A stretch of DNA of 64,000 nt from Pseudomonadota bacterium (GCA_023412495.1 JAEYNP010000017.1:1-64000); one strand, 5' to 3'; shown: positions 17,932 through 26,815, counted from the first letter of the stretch. The notes: generated from the sequence alone by a model not told the origin. A program made the numbers and translations.

Positions 17932-18573
17932 GTGGATCTCAGTGAATTTCGCCGGGAGTATCTGCGGGGGGGGCTGTCGCGGAACGACCTCAACGCCGAC
18001 CCTGTTCTGCAGTTTGCCGCCTGGTTCGAGCAGGCCAGAAGCACCGACATCGCCGACCCGACCGCGATGATTCTCGCCACCGTGGCCGCGAGCGGCCAGC
18101 CCAGCCAGCGGACCGTGCTGCTCAAGTATTTCGACCAGAGGGGCTTTGTCTTCTTCACCAATTTCGAGAGCAGAAAAGCCCAGGAGATCAAGGAGAATCC
18201 TCGGGTCAGCCTGCTCTTCATCTGGCTCGAACTGGAGCGCCAGGTGATGATCAACGGGCTTGCCGCCAAGATCTCCACCGCCGAATCGGCCAAATATTTC
18301 ATGTCGCGGCCCAAGGAGAGCCAGATGGCCGCATGGGTGTCGAGCCAGAGCCGGCCGCTCACCTCCCGGCAGATTCTCATGCAGAAGTTTCTGGAGATGA
18401 AGACCAAGATCGGCGAGGGCAAGGTGCCGCTGCCCTCTTTCTGGGGCGGCTACCGGGTCGAGCCCTCCGAGATCGAGTTCTGGCAGGGCGGCAGGAACAG
18501 GCTGCACGACCGCTTCCGCTACACTCGGGCGGAAGGCGAAAGCGACTGGACGATCGACCGCCTGGCCCCGTAA
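17932..18573 (+). CDS. pdxH: Pyridoxamine 5'-phosphate oxidase
   Basis: The FMN enzyme oxidises pyridoxine or pyridoxamine 5'-phosphate to pyridoxal 5'-phosphate. The 213 residues match the family length. Recognisable parts are the N-terminal substrate-lid region ([20 protein letters not shown]), the FMN-binding core ([21 protein letters not shown]), and the C-terminal PNPOx dimerisation motif ([24 protein letters not shown]). The start is GTG at 17932, with AAGGGA seven bases upstream; an ATG at 17872 falls before the preceding terminator stem and can be excluded. The next gene, a hydrolase, follows after 13 bases and is probably co-transcribed. Confidence 0.95.
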   Translation: MDLSEFRREYLRGGLSRNDLNADPVLQFAAWFEQARSTDIADPTAMILATVAASGQPSQRTVLLKYFDQRGFVFFTNFESRKAQEIKENPRVSLLFIWLELERQVMINGLAAKISTAESAKYFMSRPKESQMAAWVSSQSRPLTSRQILMQKFLEMKTKIGEGKVPLPSFWGGYRVEPSEIEFWQGGRNRLHDRFRYTRAEGESDWTIDRLAP

Positions 18574-18586
18574 AAAGAGTTCGCCC

Positions 18587-19357
18587 ATGGAGCGAGTGGG
18601 GATCCGGGCAGCCGGCAGGGACCTCAGCCTGGAATACCGCTGGGTAGGACAGGGGAATGAAGACCTCCCGGTTGTGGTCTTCCTCCATGAGGGACTGGGG
18701 AGCGTCGCCATGTGGCGGGACTTTCCGGCACGCCTCTGTAAGGAGCTGGGGCTGCGCGGCCTGGTCTACTCCCGCTTCGGCTACGGCCGCTCGACTCCGC
18801 GCCCCCACGCGGAGCGCTTCCCTGTCGATTACCTGCACCGAGAGGCGCTTGAAGTCCTGCCCGCGCTGCTCGACAACCTGGACGTCGAGAGACCCTGGCT
18901 CTTCGGTCACAGCGACGGCGCCACCATCGCCCTGCTGGCGGCGGCAGGCTTGCCGGGACGTTTCCCCGGTATCGTCGTGCTGGCCCCGCATATCTTCGTC
19001 GAGGAGGTGAGCCTCGCCAACATCCGCGTCGCCCGCGCCGCCTATCGGGAAAAAGGTCTGCGGGAGCGGCTTGCCCCCTATCATGACGACGTCGATTCAG
19101 CTTTCTACGCGTGGAACGACATCTGGCTTGACCCGGCCTTCCGGAACTGGAACATCGAGGCCGAGATCGAGAGAATCGTCTGCCCCGTGCTCGCCATCCA
19201 GGGAGAGGGCGACGAGTACGCCACCCTCGAACAGCTCCATGGCATCAAGAGGCGGGTGCGCGACACCCGACTGCTCATTCTGCCGGGTTGCCGCCATTCC
19301 CCGCACCGGGACCGGCCGGAGGAGGTGATTCGCGCAACCGCAGCCTTTCTCAGGTGA
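18587..19357 (+). CDS. Alpha/beta-fold hydrolase
   Basis: The 256-residue protein has the hydrolase order of motifs: oxyanion strand VVVFLHEGLGSVAMW, nucleophile elbow GHSDGA (Ser as nucleophile, near residue 107), acidic residue in AIQGEGDEYATLEQL, and catalytic His in PGCRHSPHRDRP. It acts on an ester, amide or C-C bond of unknown substrate. No signal peptide. Close spacing to pdxH suggests one transcript, but a shared pathway is not evident. Confidence 0.9.
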   Translation: MERVGIRAAGRDLSLEYRWVGQGNEDLPVVVFLHEGLGSVAMWRDFPARLCKELGLRGLVYSRFGYGRSTPRPHAERFPVDYLHREALEVLPALLDNLDVERPWLFGHSDGATIALLAAAGLPGRFPGIVVLAPHIFVEEVSLANIRVARAAYREKGLRERLAPYHDDVDSAFYAWNDIWLDPAFRNWNIEAEIERIVCPVLAIQGEGDEYATLEQLHGIKRRVRDTRLLILPGCRHSPHRDRPEEVIRATAAFLR

Positions 19358-19416
19358 CAGGTTTCAGGTTACACGGTATTTTCTTTTCACCTGGTCAGCT
19401 GAATCCTGTTTTCTGA

Positions 19417-20592
19417 TCATCCCTTCACCACCGCCAGCGGTTTAAAACTGGTGACGATCTCGATCAGATCGCTCTGGTTGCCCATCACCAGGCGGATATC
19501 CTTGTAGGCGCCGGCCGCCTCCTCCAGATCCCTCCTGCCGCGGATGGCATGGAGGATTGCCTGCGCCTCCAGCCGGGCGACTTCCGCCTTCAGGTCGAGC
19601 TCCCGCTGGGCCTGCTTGCGCCCCAGCCTGCGGCCCGCCCCGTGGGAGCAGGAGAAAAAGCTCTCCGGATTGCCGAGACCCCTGACGATGTAGCTGGCGC
19701 TGCCCTGGGAGCCGGGGACGATGCCGAGCTCGCCGGCGAGCGCCCGTGTCGCCCCCTTGCGGTGGACGATCAGCTCCCGGCCGAAATGGGTTTCCCGGGC
19801 CGCGTAGTTATGGGCCACATCGAGGATCGGGGAAAAGGCGGCGGAGGGTTCAAGTTCGCCCAGAATCTCCGTCACCTGCCGCATCATCGCCTGCCGGTTG
19901 GCGGCCGCGAATTCAACACAGTAGTTCATCTCCCGCAGGTAGAGCAGGCCGAGCTCGGAGTCGAGCCGCAGGTAGTCGAGCTGCCATTTCTCAGGGACCA
20001 GCGCACCATGGCTCTTGTTGTGGGCGGCCGCCAGACGGTTGTAATGGTGGGCTACCTGGTAACCGATATTGCGGCTGCCGGAGTGGATCATGATCCAGAT
20101 GTGCCCGTCGTCGCCCAGCTGGATTTCGATGAAGTGGTTGCCGCCGCCGAGCGTCCCGAGCTGGAGCTGGCCGCTCTCGAACTCGCGGGCCACCACGGGC
20201 AGATCCTGGCCCGTGAGGCCCGGGCCGAACTCGGGCATCCGGCCTCCCGGCCGCGGTTTCTTATGGTGGGCGAAGCCGAGCGGGATGGATTGCCGGATGC
20301 CCTGGAGGACACGTTTCAGCTGCGGCGTCTCTATCGCCTGCAGCGAGGTCTTCACCGCCGCGACCCCGCAGCCTATATCCACCCCCACCGCGTTGGGGAT
20401 GATGACCCCTTCGGTCGCCGCCACCCCGCCGATGGGCATGCCGTAGCCGACGTGGGCATCGGGCATGATCGCCACATGGCGGAAGAGAAAGGGCAGGTTG
20501 GCGAGATTCTTTGCCTGCTGGAGAGTGTCGGGGTCGATGTCGTTCAGCCAGAGTTTGATCGGCTTTTTTTCCGTATTGATTGTCTTGAACAT
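19417..20592 (-). CDS. rtcB: RtcB-family RNA ligase
   Basis: The 391-residue protein has the metal and guanylate-binding motifs of RtcB: MPDAHVGYGMPIGG, VGVDIGCGVAA, LGGGNHFIEIQ, IHSGSRNIG and HGAGR (the His receives GMP). RtcB joins RNA 2',3'-cyclic phosphate or 3'-phosphate ends to 5'-OH ends and repairs tRNA or rRNA. The length is that of the shorter bacterial RtcB group. Neither rtcA nor an archease gene lies next to it, and no RtcR-type activator is adjacent. The upstream gap contains a two-hairpin repeat rather than a readable sigma-54 promoter. Confidence 0.94.
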   Translation of the reverse strand: MFKTINTEKKPIKLWLNDIDPDTLQQAKNLANLPFLFRHVAIMPDAHVGYGMPIGGVAATEGVIIPNAVGVDIGCGVAAVKTSLQAIETPQLKRVLQGIRQSIPLGFAHHKKPRPGGRMPEFGPGLTGQDLPVVAREFESGQLQLGTLGGGNHFIEIQLGDDGHIWIMIHSGSRNIGYQVAHHYNRLAAAHNKSHGALVPEKWQLDYLRLDSELGLLYLREMNYCVEFAAANRQAMMRQVTEILGELEPSAAFSPILDVAHNYAARETHFGRELIVHRKGATRALAGELGIVPGSQGSASYIVRGLGNPESFFSCSHGAGRRLGRKQAQRELDLKAEVARLEAQAILHAIRGRRDLEEAAGAYKDIRLVMGNQSDLIEIVTSFKPLAVVKG

Positions 20593-20935
20593 GGCTTTCG
20601 AGCGAGAGGAGTTGTCAGCTTCGGAGACAACAGGAGCAGGGTACCAGTGAGCTGCCGGACCAGCCGCTGCAAATGGCCCTTGCTGGTCTGCTGCAGAGCC
20701 TCACCGCTGAGGGACGTTTCCCGATAACGTAACCTCTTCACCCGTAAAGTCAAAGCTTCGCAGGTGAAACGTAATGCACGGGTGTAGCACCACTACGCTC
20801 CCTTTCCCCAATTCTAGCCACTCGGTATCGAGATCGGGATTGATCGTTCCCACGCTGGCAGCGTGGGAACGCAGCCTGGGACGCTTCCGCGTCCCGAGTC
20901 GATGGAGAAAGCACATGGCGGAGCCCGCCGAAGCA
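20593..20935. other. Intergenic region between rtcB and a lipoprotein gene
   Basis: No gene is supported. It contains the leader of rtcB and, at 20845-20895, the palindromic repeat listed separately; the preceding part (near 20773, GTAGCACCACTACGC) is itself partly symmetrical and may belong to the same mobile-looking element. Confidence 0.55.
20845..20895. repeat. Double-hairpin intergenic repeat
   Basis: The first hairpin is a perfect inverted repeat CGTTCCCACGCTG / CAGCGTGGGAACG (20845-20871). The second is GGGACGC / GCGTCCC (20878-20895) with a TTCC loop. Elements with this GTTCCCACGC...GCGTGGGAAC core are common dispersed palindromes in proteobacterial genomes; that part is general knowledge, not shown here. 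Confidence 0.75.
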
Positions 20936-21541
20936 TCAATGATCCTGCAGAATCTTCCAGTCGGAAAAAGGTCCGCTGCCCCGGACCTCCGCCCCCAGTT
21001 CCCGAAGCCATCCGGCGACAACCGTATTGCTGTTGTGGTTGAGGGAATAGGGGTCGGGATGCTTGACGAAATCGATGCCGTAGGCCGGGTTGTGGTGCAG
21101 GGTCTCCCGGTTTTCGAAAAAGAGATTCTCCAGCCGCTCCCTCAGGCGGGCAGCGTTTTTGGCTTCAACCGGGATGAGGAAGGCGTGTTCTATGACCATG
21201 GGCAGGGCCTGGCGCAGAACCTGCTCCGTCGGCGAAACCGAAAGCACCTTCCGGCTTAGCGCGGCAGGATTGGGTCCGACCAGTGCCCGACTGCCCTCTA
21301 TTGCCCCGGTTCGGCTCATGGCGTACCATTCCCAGTCACCGTAAGAGTAGCGGACCATCCCCTCGTCCGCCGGCAGGACCAGGCTGGCATGCCTGCCGTG
21401 ATCGAGGAGAAATAACGGCACCGGATTTGCCGGAGAGGGCGGGGGGGTGACGGTGAAGCCGCAGCCGCCGAGAAGGGTCGGTAACAGGATCGCAATAAAG
21501 AGGAGGAAATTATCGCCTGAAGCGCGAGAGAGTAGTAACAT
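20936..21541 (-). CDS. Putative lipoprotein, possibly DUF2459-like
   Basis: The 201-residue protein begins with a hydrophobic segment and a lipobox (LLGGC, Cys near residue 27), so it is probably a periplasm-facing lipoprotein. The mature part has FLLDHGRHASLVLP, YSYGDWEWYAMSRTG and NHNSNTVVAGWLRELG. The pattern of an early His, a GDWEWY block and a late HNSN block resembles the DUF2459 group of cell-envelope proteins of unknown role, but I cannot confirm it. GGAGG seven bases before the ATG supports the start. It stands alone. Confidence 0.7.
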   Translation of the reverse strand: MLLLSRASGDNFLLFIAILLPTLLGGCGFTVTPPPSPANPVPLFLLDHGRHASLVLPADEGMVRYSYGDWEWYAMSRTGAIEGSRALVGPNPAALSRKVLSVSPTEQVLRQALPMVIEHAFLIPVEAKNAARLRERLENLFFENRETLHHNPAYGIDFVKHPDPYSLNHNSNTVVAGWLRELGAEVRGSGPFSDWKILQDH

Positions 21542-21958
21542 TTCTTGACCTCCATTTCTCCCCCTGAAGTGTATTTCTGGTAAGTATAATTCTGGTCAGG
21601 AAAGAAGAAAGATAAGCCCCATAAGCCCCCGCCCCCCCCGGTATGGCTTATTCGAAGAAAACGCCGAGTACAGTGCAGAGATCAGAGCATGAATGCAGTG
21701 CAAGGGCAAGCAGATAATAGCTGTATCTTTGTCCGCCTCCTGCCGGAGGTTTGACATATTGTTGGGGCTTGAGGTTATGATGTTCCGGTTGTTTAGGCGC
21801 ATGATTGAATACTCGCAGTTTCACTTGATTAACCGCAGATGTGACTTAGAATTATAACAAAAAATAGGTGTTATAAGCGAATATGAAGAGACCATAAGAC
21901 GCCCGGGGAACCAGGCGACAACGAGAAAACTCCTGTTTCTATATCGAGAGGTTCAAGT
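21542..21958. other. Intergenic region, no gene seen
   Basis: This stretch of 417 bases separates divergent lipoprotein genes. It contains a C-rich run near 21627-21640 and is AT-rich from about 21770 to 21880. No conserved open frame or clear promoter boxes could be supported. Confidence 0.5.
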
Positions 21959-22192
21959 ATGAAAGTATTTGTTTTGCTGACGTTGATCGTTCCGTTGTTG
22001 TTCCTGTCAGGTTGCGGCAGAGGCACGGTCGGCGGCGCGGCAATTGGCGCCGGAGCCGCGGGGGCGGCTTATGAATATCAGAATAAAAAGGCCTTGCAAG
22101 ATCTGGAGGATGATTTCAGGGCCGGCCGGATCAGCCGGGAGGAATACGAACGCCGCAAGGACGAAATTCAGAAAAGGTCGATTGTCTATTGA
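21959..22192 (+). CDS. Small lipoprotein with Gly-zipper and SHOCT-like C-terminus
   Basis: The 77-residue protein has a signal peptide ending in the lipobox LSGC (Cys19), then a glycine-zipper stretch (GGAAIGAGAAGAAYEY). It ends with a short charged helix, LQDLEDDFRAGRISREEYER, that matches the style of SHOCT oligomerisation domains. It would sit in the envelope as an oligomer. GAGAGG lies about eight bases before the ATG. Function unknown. Confidence 0.8.
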   Translation: MKVFVLLTLIVPLLFLSGCGRGTVGGAAIGAGAAGAAYEYQNKKALQDLEDDFRAGRISREEYERRKDEIQKRSIVY

Positions 22193-22242
22193 AAGTGAGC
22201 CCATCCGCATTTCGCTCGGGCCAGCCGGTGCCTCTCTTGCGA

Positions 22243-23580
22243 TTATTGTTGAAATTTCGGGCGTGTCAGTGAGCTGATCGACCTGTAGCTGTCGTAGTTC
22301 CAGAAAAAAGAGATACTCGTGGAAAAAAGCGAGCGGGTCCGCCAGAGGGTCTTCAGGCCCCGCGGCAGGGAGTGCCTGAATGAGGCCACTTCCCGGTAGG
22401 CCTCGATCAACTCCCGGTAAAGGGCCTGGGGATCCATGTTTTTGGGCTGAAAGACAGGTTCGAAGATATTGTAGGATTCCCAGTCGTCAGGGTATTCTGT
22501 GAGCAGGAGCCGATTGCTCTCCTGCAGCTCCCGGTAAAGAATAGTCCCCGGCAACGGCGTCTGGATGCTCAATTGCACGGCATCGATGCCTGACTCGTGG
22601 ATGAAATCAATGGTTGCCCGGATGGTGTCGCAGGAGTCGTCGTCGGTGCCGAAAATGAAGCCGCCGATGACGGCGATCCCGTGGTCCTGGATCTTCTTGA
22701 TCGATTCCTTAAAATTGCGGGTCGTGGGGCGGAGGTTCATATTCTTGTTAAGACTCGTGAGTGTCTTCTCATGCAGCGACTCGAAACCGATGAGAAAGGC
22801 CTTGGCCCCGCTCTTGGCCGCCGCGTCCAGCAGATCCTCATTTTCGACGATGTTCAGGCAGGTCTGGCCTCCCCACTCCTTCCCGCAGTCCCTCAGTCTC
22901 TCGAACAGTGCGAAGGCCCGATCCATGCTGCGTCTGCCGGAGCCGATGATATTGTCATCGATGAGAAAGAGCCGCTTGTCCGGAATCGACTTGATTTCGG
23001 CGATGACTCGGTCGATATCGCGCACCCGGTACTGTCCGCCGTTGAACCGGGTGACGGAACAGAACTTGCAATTGTGCGGGCAACCCCGGGAGGTCTGCAC
23101 GGTCTGCACGAAATACTTGTTGCGCAGGAGTTCGCGGCGCGGAGCGAAGAGTCCGGAGAGATCCGGGCGCTCCCTCGCTTCGTAGCGTGGCTGCAGCGCG
23201 CCCCGGGAAAAATCGGCAAGCAGCCTCGGCCAGATCTCCTCTGCTTCGCCGACCACAATGGCATCGCCGTATTCCGCGGCCTCCTCCGCCATCATTGATA
23301 CATGGATGCCCCCGAGAACAACGGGAACCCCCCGCCTGCGGAATTCCCCCGCGATCCGGTAGGCCCTCGGCGCAAGAGGAGTCATGCAGGTGATGCCGAC
23401 CAGGTCGACGGTCGCCTCGTAATCGATCTGATCGAAGGCCTCGTCGAGGATTTCCACCTCAAACTCTTGCGGGGTATAGGCCGCGATCATCATGAGGTTG
23501 AGCGGCGGCAGGGCCAGAACTCTCACATTGTCGAGGAGGTGGGTGCGGTAGGCCGGGTTGATGAGCAGGATCTTTATCAT
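22243..23580 (-). CDS. B12-binding domain-containing radical SAM protein
   Basis: The 445-residue enzyme has an N-terminal cobalamin-binding domain (MIKILLINPAYRTHLLDNVR, ..VVLGGIHVSMMAEEAAEYGD) and a radical SAM core whose cluster motif is SRGCPHNCKFCSV. The later strands are recognisable (LFLIDDNIIGSGRRSMDRAF, GAKAFLIGFESLHEKTL, IAVIGGFIFGTDDDS). This group includes enzymes that methylate or rearrange lipids and cofactors, but no substrate can be given. The frame is open upstream to 23817; I start at ATG 23580 because that is where family similarity begins (IKILLINP), although no good ribosome-binding site precedes it. Confidence 0.9.
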   Translation of the reverse strand: MIKILLINPAYRTHLLDNVRVLALPPLNLMMIAAYTPQEFEVEILDEAFDQIDYEATVDLVGITCMTPLAPRAYRIAGEFRRRGVPVVLGGIHVSMMAEEAAEYGDAIVVGEAEEIWPRLLADFSRGALQPRYEARERPDLSGLFAPRRELLRNKYFVQTVQTSRGCPHNCKFCSVTRFNGGQYRVRDIDRVIAEIKSIPDKRLFLIDDNIIGSGRRSMDRAFALFERLRDCGKEWGGQTCLNIVENEDLLDAAAKSGAKAFLIGFESLHEKTLTSLNKNMNLRPTTRNFKESIKKIQDHGIAVIGGFIFGTDDDSCDTIRATIDFIHESGIDAVQLSIQTPLPGTILYRELQESNRLLLTEYPDDWESYNIFEPVFQPKNMDPQALYRELIEAYREVASFRHSLPRGLKTLWRTRSLFSTSISFFWNYDSYRSISSLTRPKFQQ

Positions 23581-23975
23581 GTCTGGTGTGATTGGGGGAA
23601 CTGGGCGATGACGAAGGTGAACACTGAAGTGCTTATACGCACGTTTCTCATTATCTATGTCGGATAGTACCTGTAAGTGGGTTATTTTGCAATTATTACG
23701 AAAAGATATGCAGAGCAGAGAAAGAGAGAGGTTTTCCTGACGAGCCGTTGCTTCTTTTTTACAGGCACATCTTTTAAAACTGGTTCGGCTTCTAGGGACG
23801 AATCTTGTATCGCCCAAGGGGGAATATTAAGTGACTACTTTATATAACCCCCACTTTTTCCACGGGCGATCGCAAGGGGCGCTCCTACCAACCGTTTCGC
23901 TTTCATTCAGTTGTGGTACACTTTTTGATAAAAGTTTGACAGCTGCACGCTTACCATTCATTTATGGAGGGAACA
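23581..23975. other. Intergenic region with REP-like palindromes
   Basis: There is no supported gene. GGGACGAATCTTGTATCGCCC-type sequence (23795-23815, 21 bases, imperfectly symmetrical) and GGGCGATCGC followed by AAGGGGCGCTCC (23864-23884) look like dispersed palindromic repeats of the GGGCGATTC kind. The region presumably holds promoters for both divergent genes. Confidence 0.45.
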
Positions 23976-24446
23976 ATGGCATTATTACTCGTTCAGCATG
24001 GCATCAGCGCCCATAAGGATGTCGACCCGGAAAAGGGATTGACCGAACACGGGAGAGTTGAAACGGAGCGAATAGCCGGGGTCGCCAAGAGCTATGACGT
24101 GAGAGTTGCCAGGATCATTCATAGCGGCAAGAAGCGGGCTGCAGAGACGGCTGCAATCTTTCAGGATATCCTGGCGGTGGAAGTTCCCCTGGAAATGGTC
24201 TTCGGAATAAACCCGCAGGACGACGTCCGGGTTTTCGCGGAGATGTTTTCTTCAGAATCGAATCTGATGGTCATCGGCCATCTTCCCTTTCTGCAGCGTC
24301 TGGTTGCGTACCTGCTCACCGGATCGGAGGACTTCAAGATCTACCAGTTCCAGAATTCGGGGATCGTCTGTCTCGATACAAGCGAGGGAATGGACGGAAA
24401 GATCGAGTGGTTCATCAAGTGGACGCTCAACCCTCGTATCTCTTGA
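23976..24446 (+). CDS. sixA: SixA-like phosphohistidine phosphatase
   Basis: The 156-residue protein belongs to the histidine phosphatase superfamily and would remove phosphate from phosphohistidine in proteins. The catalytic His is in LLVQHGISAHK (His8), followed by PEKGLTEHGR, IIHSGKKRAAETA (second Arg/Lys region) and MVIGHLPFLQRL (second catalytic His). The usual RHG triplet reads QHG, as in a subgroup of SixA-like proteins, so a key phosphate-binding Arg is missing. GGAGGG five bases before ATG 23976 fixes the start. Its cellular target, perhaps a phosphotransfer protein, is unknown. Confidence 0.85.
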   Translation: MALLLVQHGISAHKDVDPEKGLTEHGRVETERIAGVAKSYDVRVARIIHSGKKRAAETAAIFQDILAVEVPLEMVFGINPQDDVRVFAEMFSSESNLMVIGHLPFLQRLVAYLLTGSEDFKIYQFQNSGIVCLDTSEGMDGKIEWFIKWTLNPRIS

Positions 24447-24466
24447 ACGAGAGTTGGCCATTAGGG

Positions 24467-25027
24467 CTATCCCTTCGCCCGAAGGCTCCGGAAGGTGATC
24501 GAATAGCGAAGCGCCGGGACGGAGGGTATGCTGTGTTCCCATTCGGTGCGGGAGGGTCCGCGCAGGAGATAGATCGAACGAGGCTCGGCGGTCAGCGAAT
24601 ATCGCTGCCATTTCTCGTCGATTTTCCGCCGCAGTCGAAAGATGCACGGGGAGAGGAGGGAGATGCCGATGACATCCCCGAAAACGGCTTTGTCCCGGTG
24701 CCAGCCGATGGCGGCGCCGGGGCCGTACTCGGTAACGAGCGCCTGCTGCAGGTCTTCCGGCGTCAGGCCCGCGAAGTTGGCCGCACGCTCGCGCAGCCCG
24801 AGCAGGAAATCGGGGACAGCCTCGGCATGACGCAGGCGATGCGTCTCAAAATTGTAGCTCCAGCCGAAAGAGAGGACGCGACGCCTGCCGACATAGCCGT
24901 GGAAATTGAACTCCTTCAGGGGAAGTTCCCGGAGCCGCGCTACCAGATCCCGCTCTTCTTCCGGCGGCAGCATTTCCGCCTGGTAGCGGAAGCCTTCCGG
25001 CGGGAGATTGCTCGAACCACTCGCCAC
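24467..25027 (-). CDS. alkB: AlkB-family 2-oxoglutarate/Fe(II)-dependent dioxygenase
   Basis: The 186-residue enzyme would remove alkyl groups from nucleic acid bases by oxidation. The iron ligands are His and Asp in GWHRDKAVFGD and a second His in WEHSIPSV. The 2-oxoglutarate-binding Arg is in RYSITFRSL. YNFE and VTEYGPGAAIGWH also match AlkB. The start is GTG at 25027, supported by GGGGAGAGA upstream. Length is near that of bacterial AlkB. There is no ada or other repair gene beside it, so its regulation is unclear. Confidence 0.92.
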   Translation of the reverse strand: MASGSSNLPPEGFRYQAEMLPPEEERDLVARLRELPLKEFNFHGYVGRRRVLSFGWSYNFETHRLRHAEAVPDFLLGLRERAANFAGLTPEDLQQALVTEYGPGAAIGWHRDKAVFGDVIGISLLSPCIFRLRRKIDEKWQRYSLTAEPRSIYLLRGPSRTEWEHSIPSVPALRYSITFRSLRAKG

Positions 25028-25157
25028 TATTCGTCTCTCCCCGGCCGCTTGCCGTTTTTTGGGCCAGGCGCGTCACCGATCCCGCATCCTCTTTGCCCGG
25101 AAAAGTCTGATCGAGTCGGACCTCTTTCCGCCGGAGGGCAATTCTGTGCCGTGGCCT

Positions 25158-25700
25158 TCACATCCACTTCCTTATCCGGCCTATTTCCTCTTCCGTGAAG
25201 ATATTGGGAAACATACCCCATCCTCCGTGCATGAACCGCCCGAGCAACTCCCTGTTGTTGCCGGATATTCTGCGGAAGCCTCTTGATTCGCCCGGGGCAA
25301 GTTTCACCGCCTGTTCAAAATCGGCGTCGGCTCTCTCCTGTCTTCCCAGCATCGTCCAGGCGAGGCCGCGGGCGAAGTAGGCAGCGCCCCTTTGCGGGTT
25401 CCGGGAAATCGCCTCGTCGAGGTCCGTCGCCGCCTGGATGTAGTCATGTCTCTTCAGATGGGTGACTCCACGATAATAAAAGGCTCGCTCATTATTGTCG
25501 TCGATGGCGATCACCCAGCTGAAATCCCTCAGGGCCTTGGAAAGATCTCCAATGACAAGATGAATGGCACCCCTGCTGAGCAGGGTCTTTACCGGTTTGT
25601 ACCCTTTCTCCAGAGCCCTTCCGAACATATTCAAACTTATCTCAAGGTCTCCGGTCATGAGTGTAAGCTGCCCTTTCCTGTAATATTCCTTGCCTTCCAT
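25158..25700 (-). CDS. TPR-repeat protein
   Basis: The 180-residue protein consists of about four tetratricopeptide repeats (for example ALRDFSWVIAIDDNNERAFY and AATDLDEAISRNPQRGAAYF) followed by a C-terminal segment rich in Gly and Trp (FMHGGWGMFPNIFTEEE). No signal peptide is present, so it is probably a cytoplasmic scaffold. AAGGAGG seven bases before the ATG is a strong ribosome-binding site. Partners are unknown. Confidence 0.85.
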   Translation of the reverse strand: MEGKEYYRKGQLTLMTGDLEISLNMFGRALEKGYKPVKTLLSRGAIHLVIGDLSKALRDFSWVIAIDDNNERAFYYRGVTHLKRHDYIQAATDLDEAISRNPQRGAAYFARGLAWTMLGRQERADADFEQAVKLAPGESRGFRRISGNNRELLGRFMHGGWGMFPNIFTEEEIGRIRKWM

Positions 25701-25914
25701 GACAATTACCTCCTTATCCGCATTGGCATTCGACGGATTCTCGAAGACGCGCGGTTTTTTGAGTGTATATGATTGTCAGGTTCAATAACCATGCCAGAAA
25801 AATGAAGGTGATAGCTAGGCAAGACGGGAAGGAAGCGGAAACGGGCGAGGGTGGGCGAAGAAATCTTGTGAAGCGTGGGGGGCAGGGTGGATAGTTCACC
25901 GCCATGCGGCCGGA

Positions 25915-26523
25915 TTATCGGGGATAGCCGCTGTATACCTTCTCGAGTTCCTCGGCCTCCGAAAGTGATCTTGGAGTGATCATCCGGCGGTCCAGAGGCG
26001 GTTCTCCCCCCTCGTACTTTTCGATGGTGGCCCGGTACGGCTGCCAGTTGAGTTCCCCGAGCCTCTGCAGTTTTCCGAGGCTTCTGCCCGAGGCTCTCAG
26101 CATGGCCTTGTAGAGCAGTTCCGAGCAGTAGATATGTTCGTCGTCCAGGTCGTACTTGAAATCGTAGGGTCGATCCAGGAAGTCCTCGCTTGCCTTGATC
26201 AGTTGCGGAATATGTTCCCGGTATTCTCCACGAAGGCGGAAGGCGTCGAAAGCCTGACCGTATCTTCCCCGTCCCACCCATTCGGTAAAGGGGGTATCCA
26301 TGACTGGCCCGATCGCCTCACGGACGTACCACTCGTTGTTCTTCCAAATTATTACGCCGACATGGGAATAGAGTGATTCCGTCGCGCCCTCGATGGCCTC
26401 GGTCAGATCGCTTATCGGGACCGACTGGAAAACGAAATCCCCCTCCTTCGGCGCGTATGCGGCATGCAGGATCGAGGACCACAGCAACAAGGATGCTGTC
26501 AGCAGGAGTGCAGACTTTTTCAT
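25915..26523 (-). CDS. Exported YiiX/NlpC-P60-like hydrolase (permuted papain fold)
   Basis: The 202-residue protein has a signal peptide (MKKSALLLTASLLLWSSILH, cleavage near AAYA). It has the permuted papain-like arrangement of YiiX-type enzymes: GDFVFQSVP near the N-terminus, the catalytic His in SHVGVIIW, and the catalytic Cys later in HIYCSELLYKAM. It probably acts in the periplasm on peptide or lipid amide bonds; the substrate is not known. It lies alone between the TPR gene and the ferredoxin gene. Confidence 0.85.
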   Translation of the reverse strand: MKKSALLLTASLLLWSSILHAAYAPKEGDFVFQSVPISDLTEAIEGATESLYSHVGVIIWKNNEWYVREAIGPVMDTPFTEWVGRGRYGQAFDAFRLRGEYREHIPQLIKASEDFLDRPYDFKYDLDDEHIYCSELLYKAMLRASGRSLGKLQRLGELNWQPYRATIEKYEGGEPPLDRRMITPRSLSEAEELEKVYSGYPR

Positions 26524-26815
26524 GGAAAATCCTGGTGGAACCTTCGATTTTTCGGTGTTTCCGATTTTTTCGGCGAGAGAGTCGCTCTTTGTTTGTGGGC
26601 TGCCTCATCCTGAATCTCCGCATGACCAGCGAGGAAGTCAAGGCCGACCGGAGACACCCCGGCCCGTCCTCGCTGTGGCTTCAGATGGCGGCTCCTGTTC
26701 CTGACTCGGGAGAGTTCCGGCGCAAATTACATTCTCGACCCCATGGAGTGGTTCCCCTCGGCCGATTACGATGCGTGATCGACTACTTTTCTTTCAACAG
26801 GAAATAAAAGTCACG

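Noticed and set aside
20936..20960. Hairpins upstream of rtcB as a sigma-54 RtcR-controlled promoter
   Set aside because: No -24/-12 GG-GC pair with correct spacing was found in the gap, and the hairpins look like dispersed repeats.
23930..23975. TTGACA near 23935 as a sigma-70 promoter for sixA
   Set aside because: A matching -10 at 17 bases would fall on the ribosome-binding site, leaving no leader.
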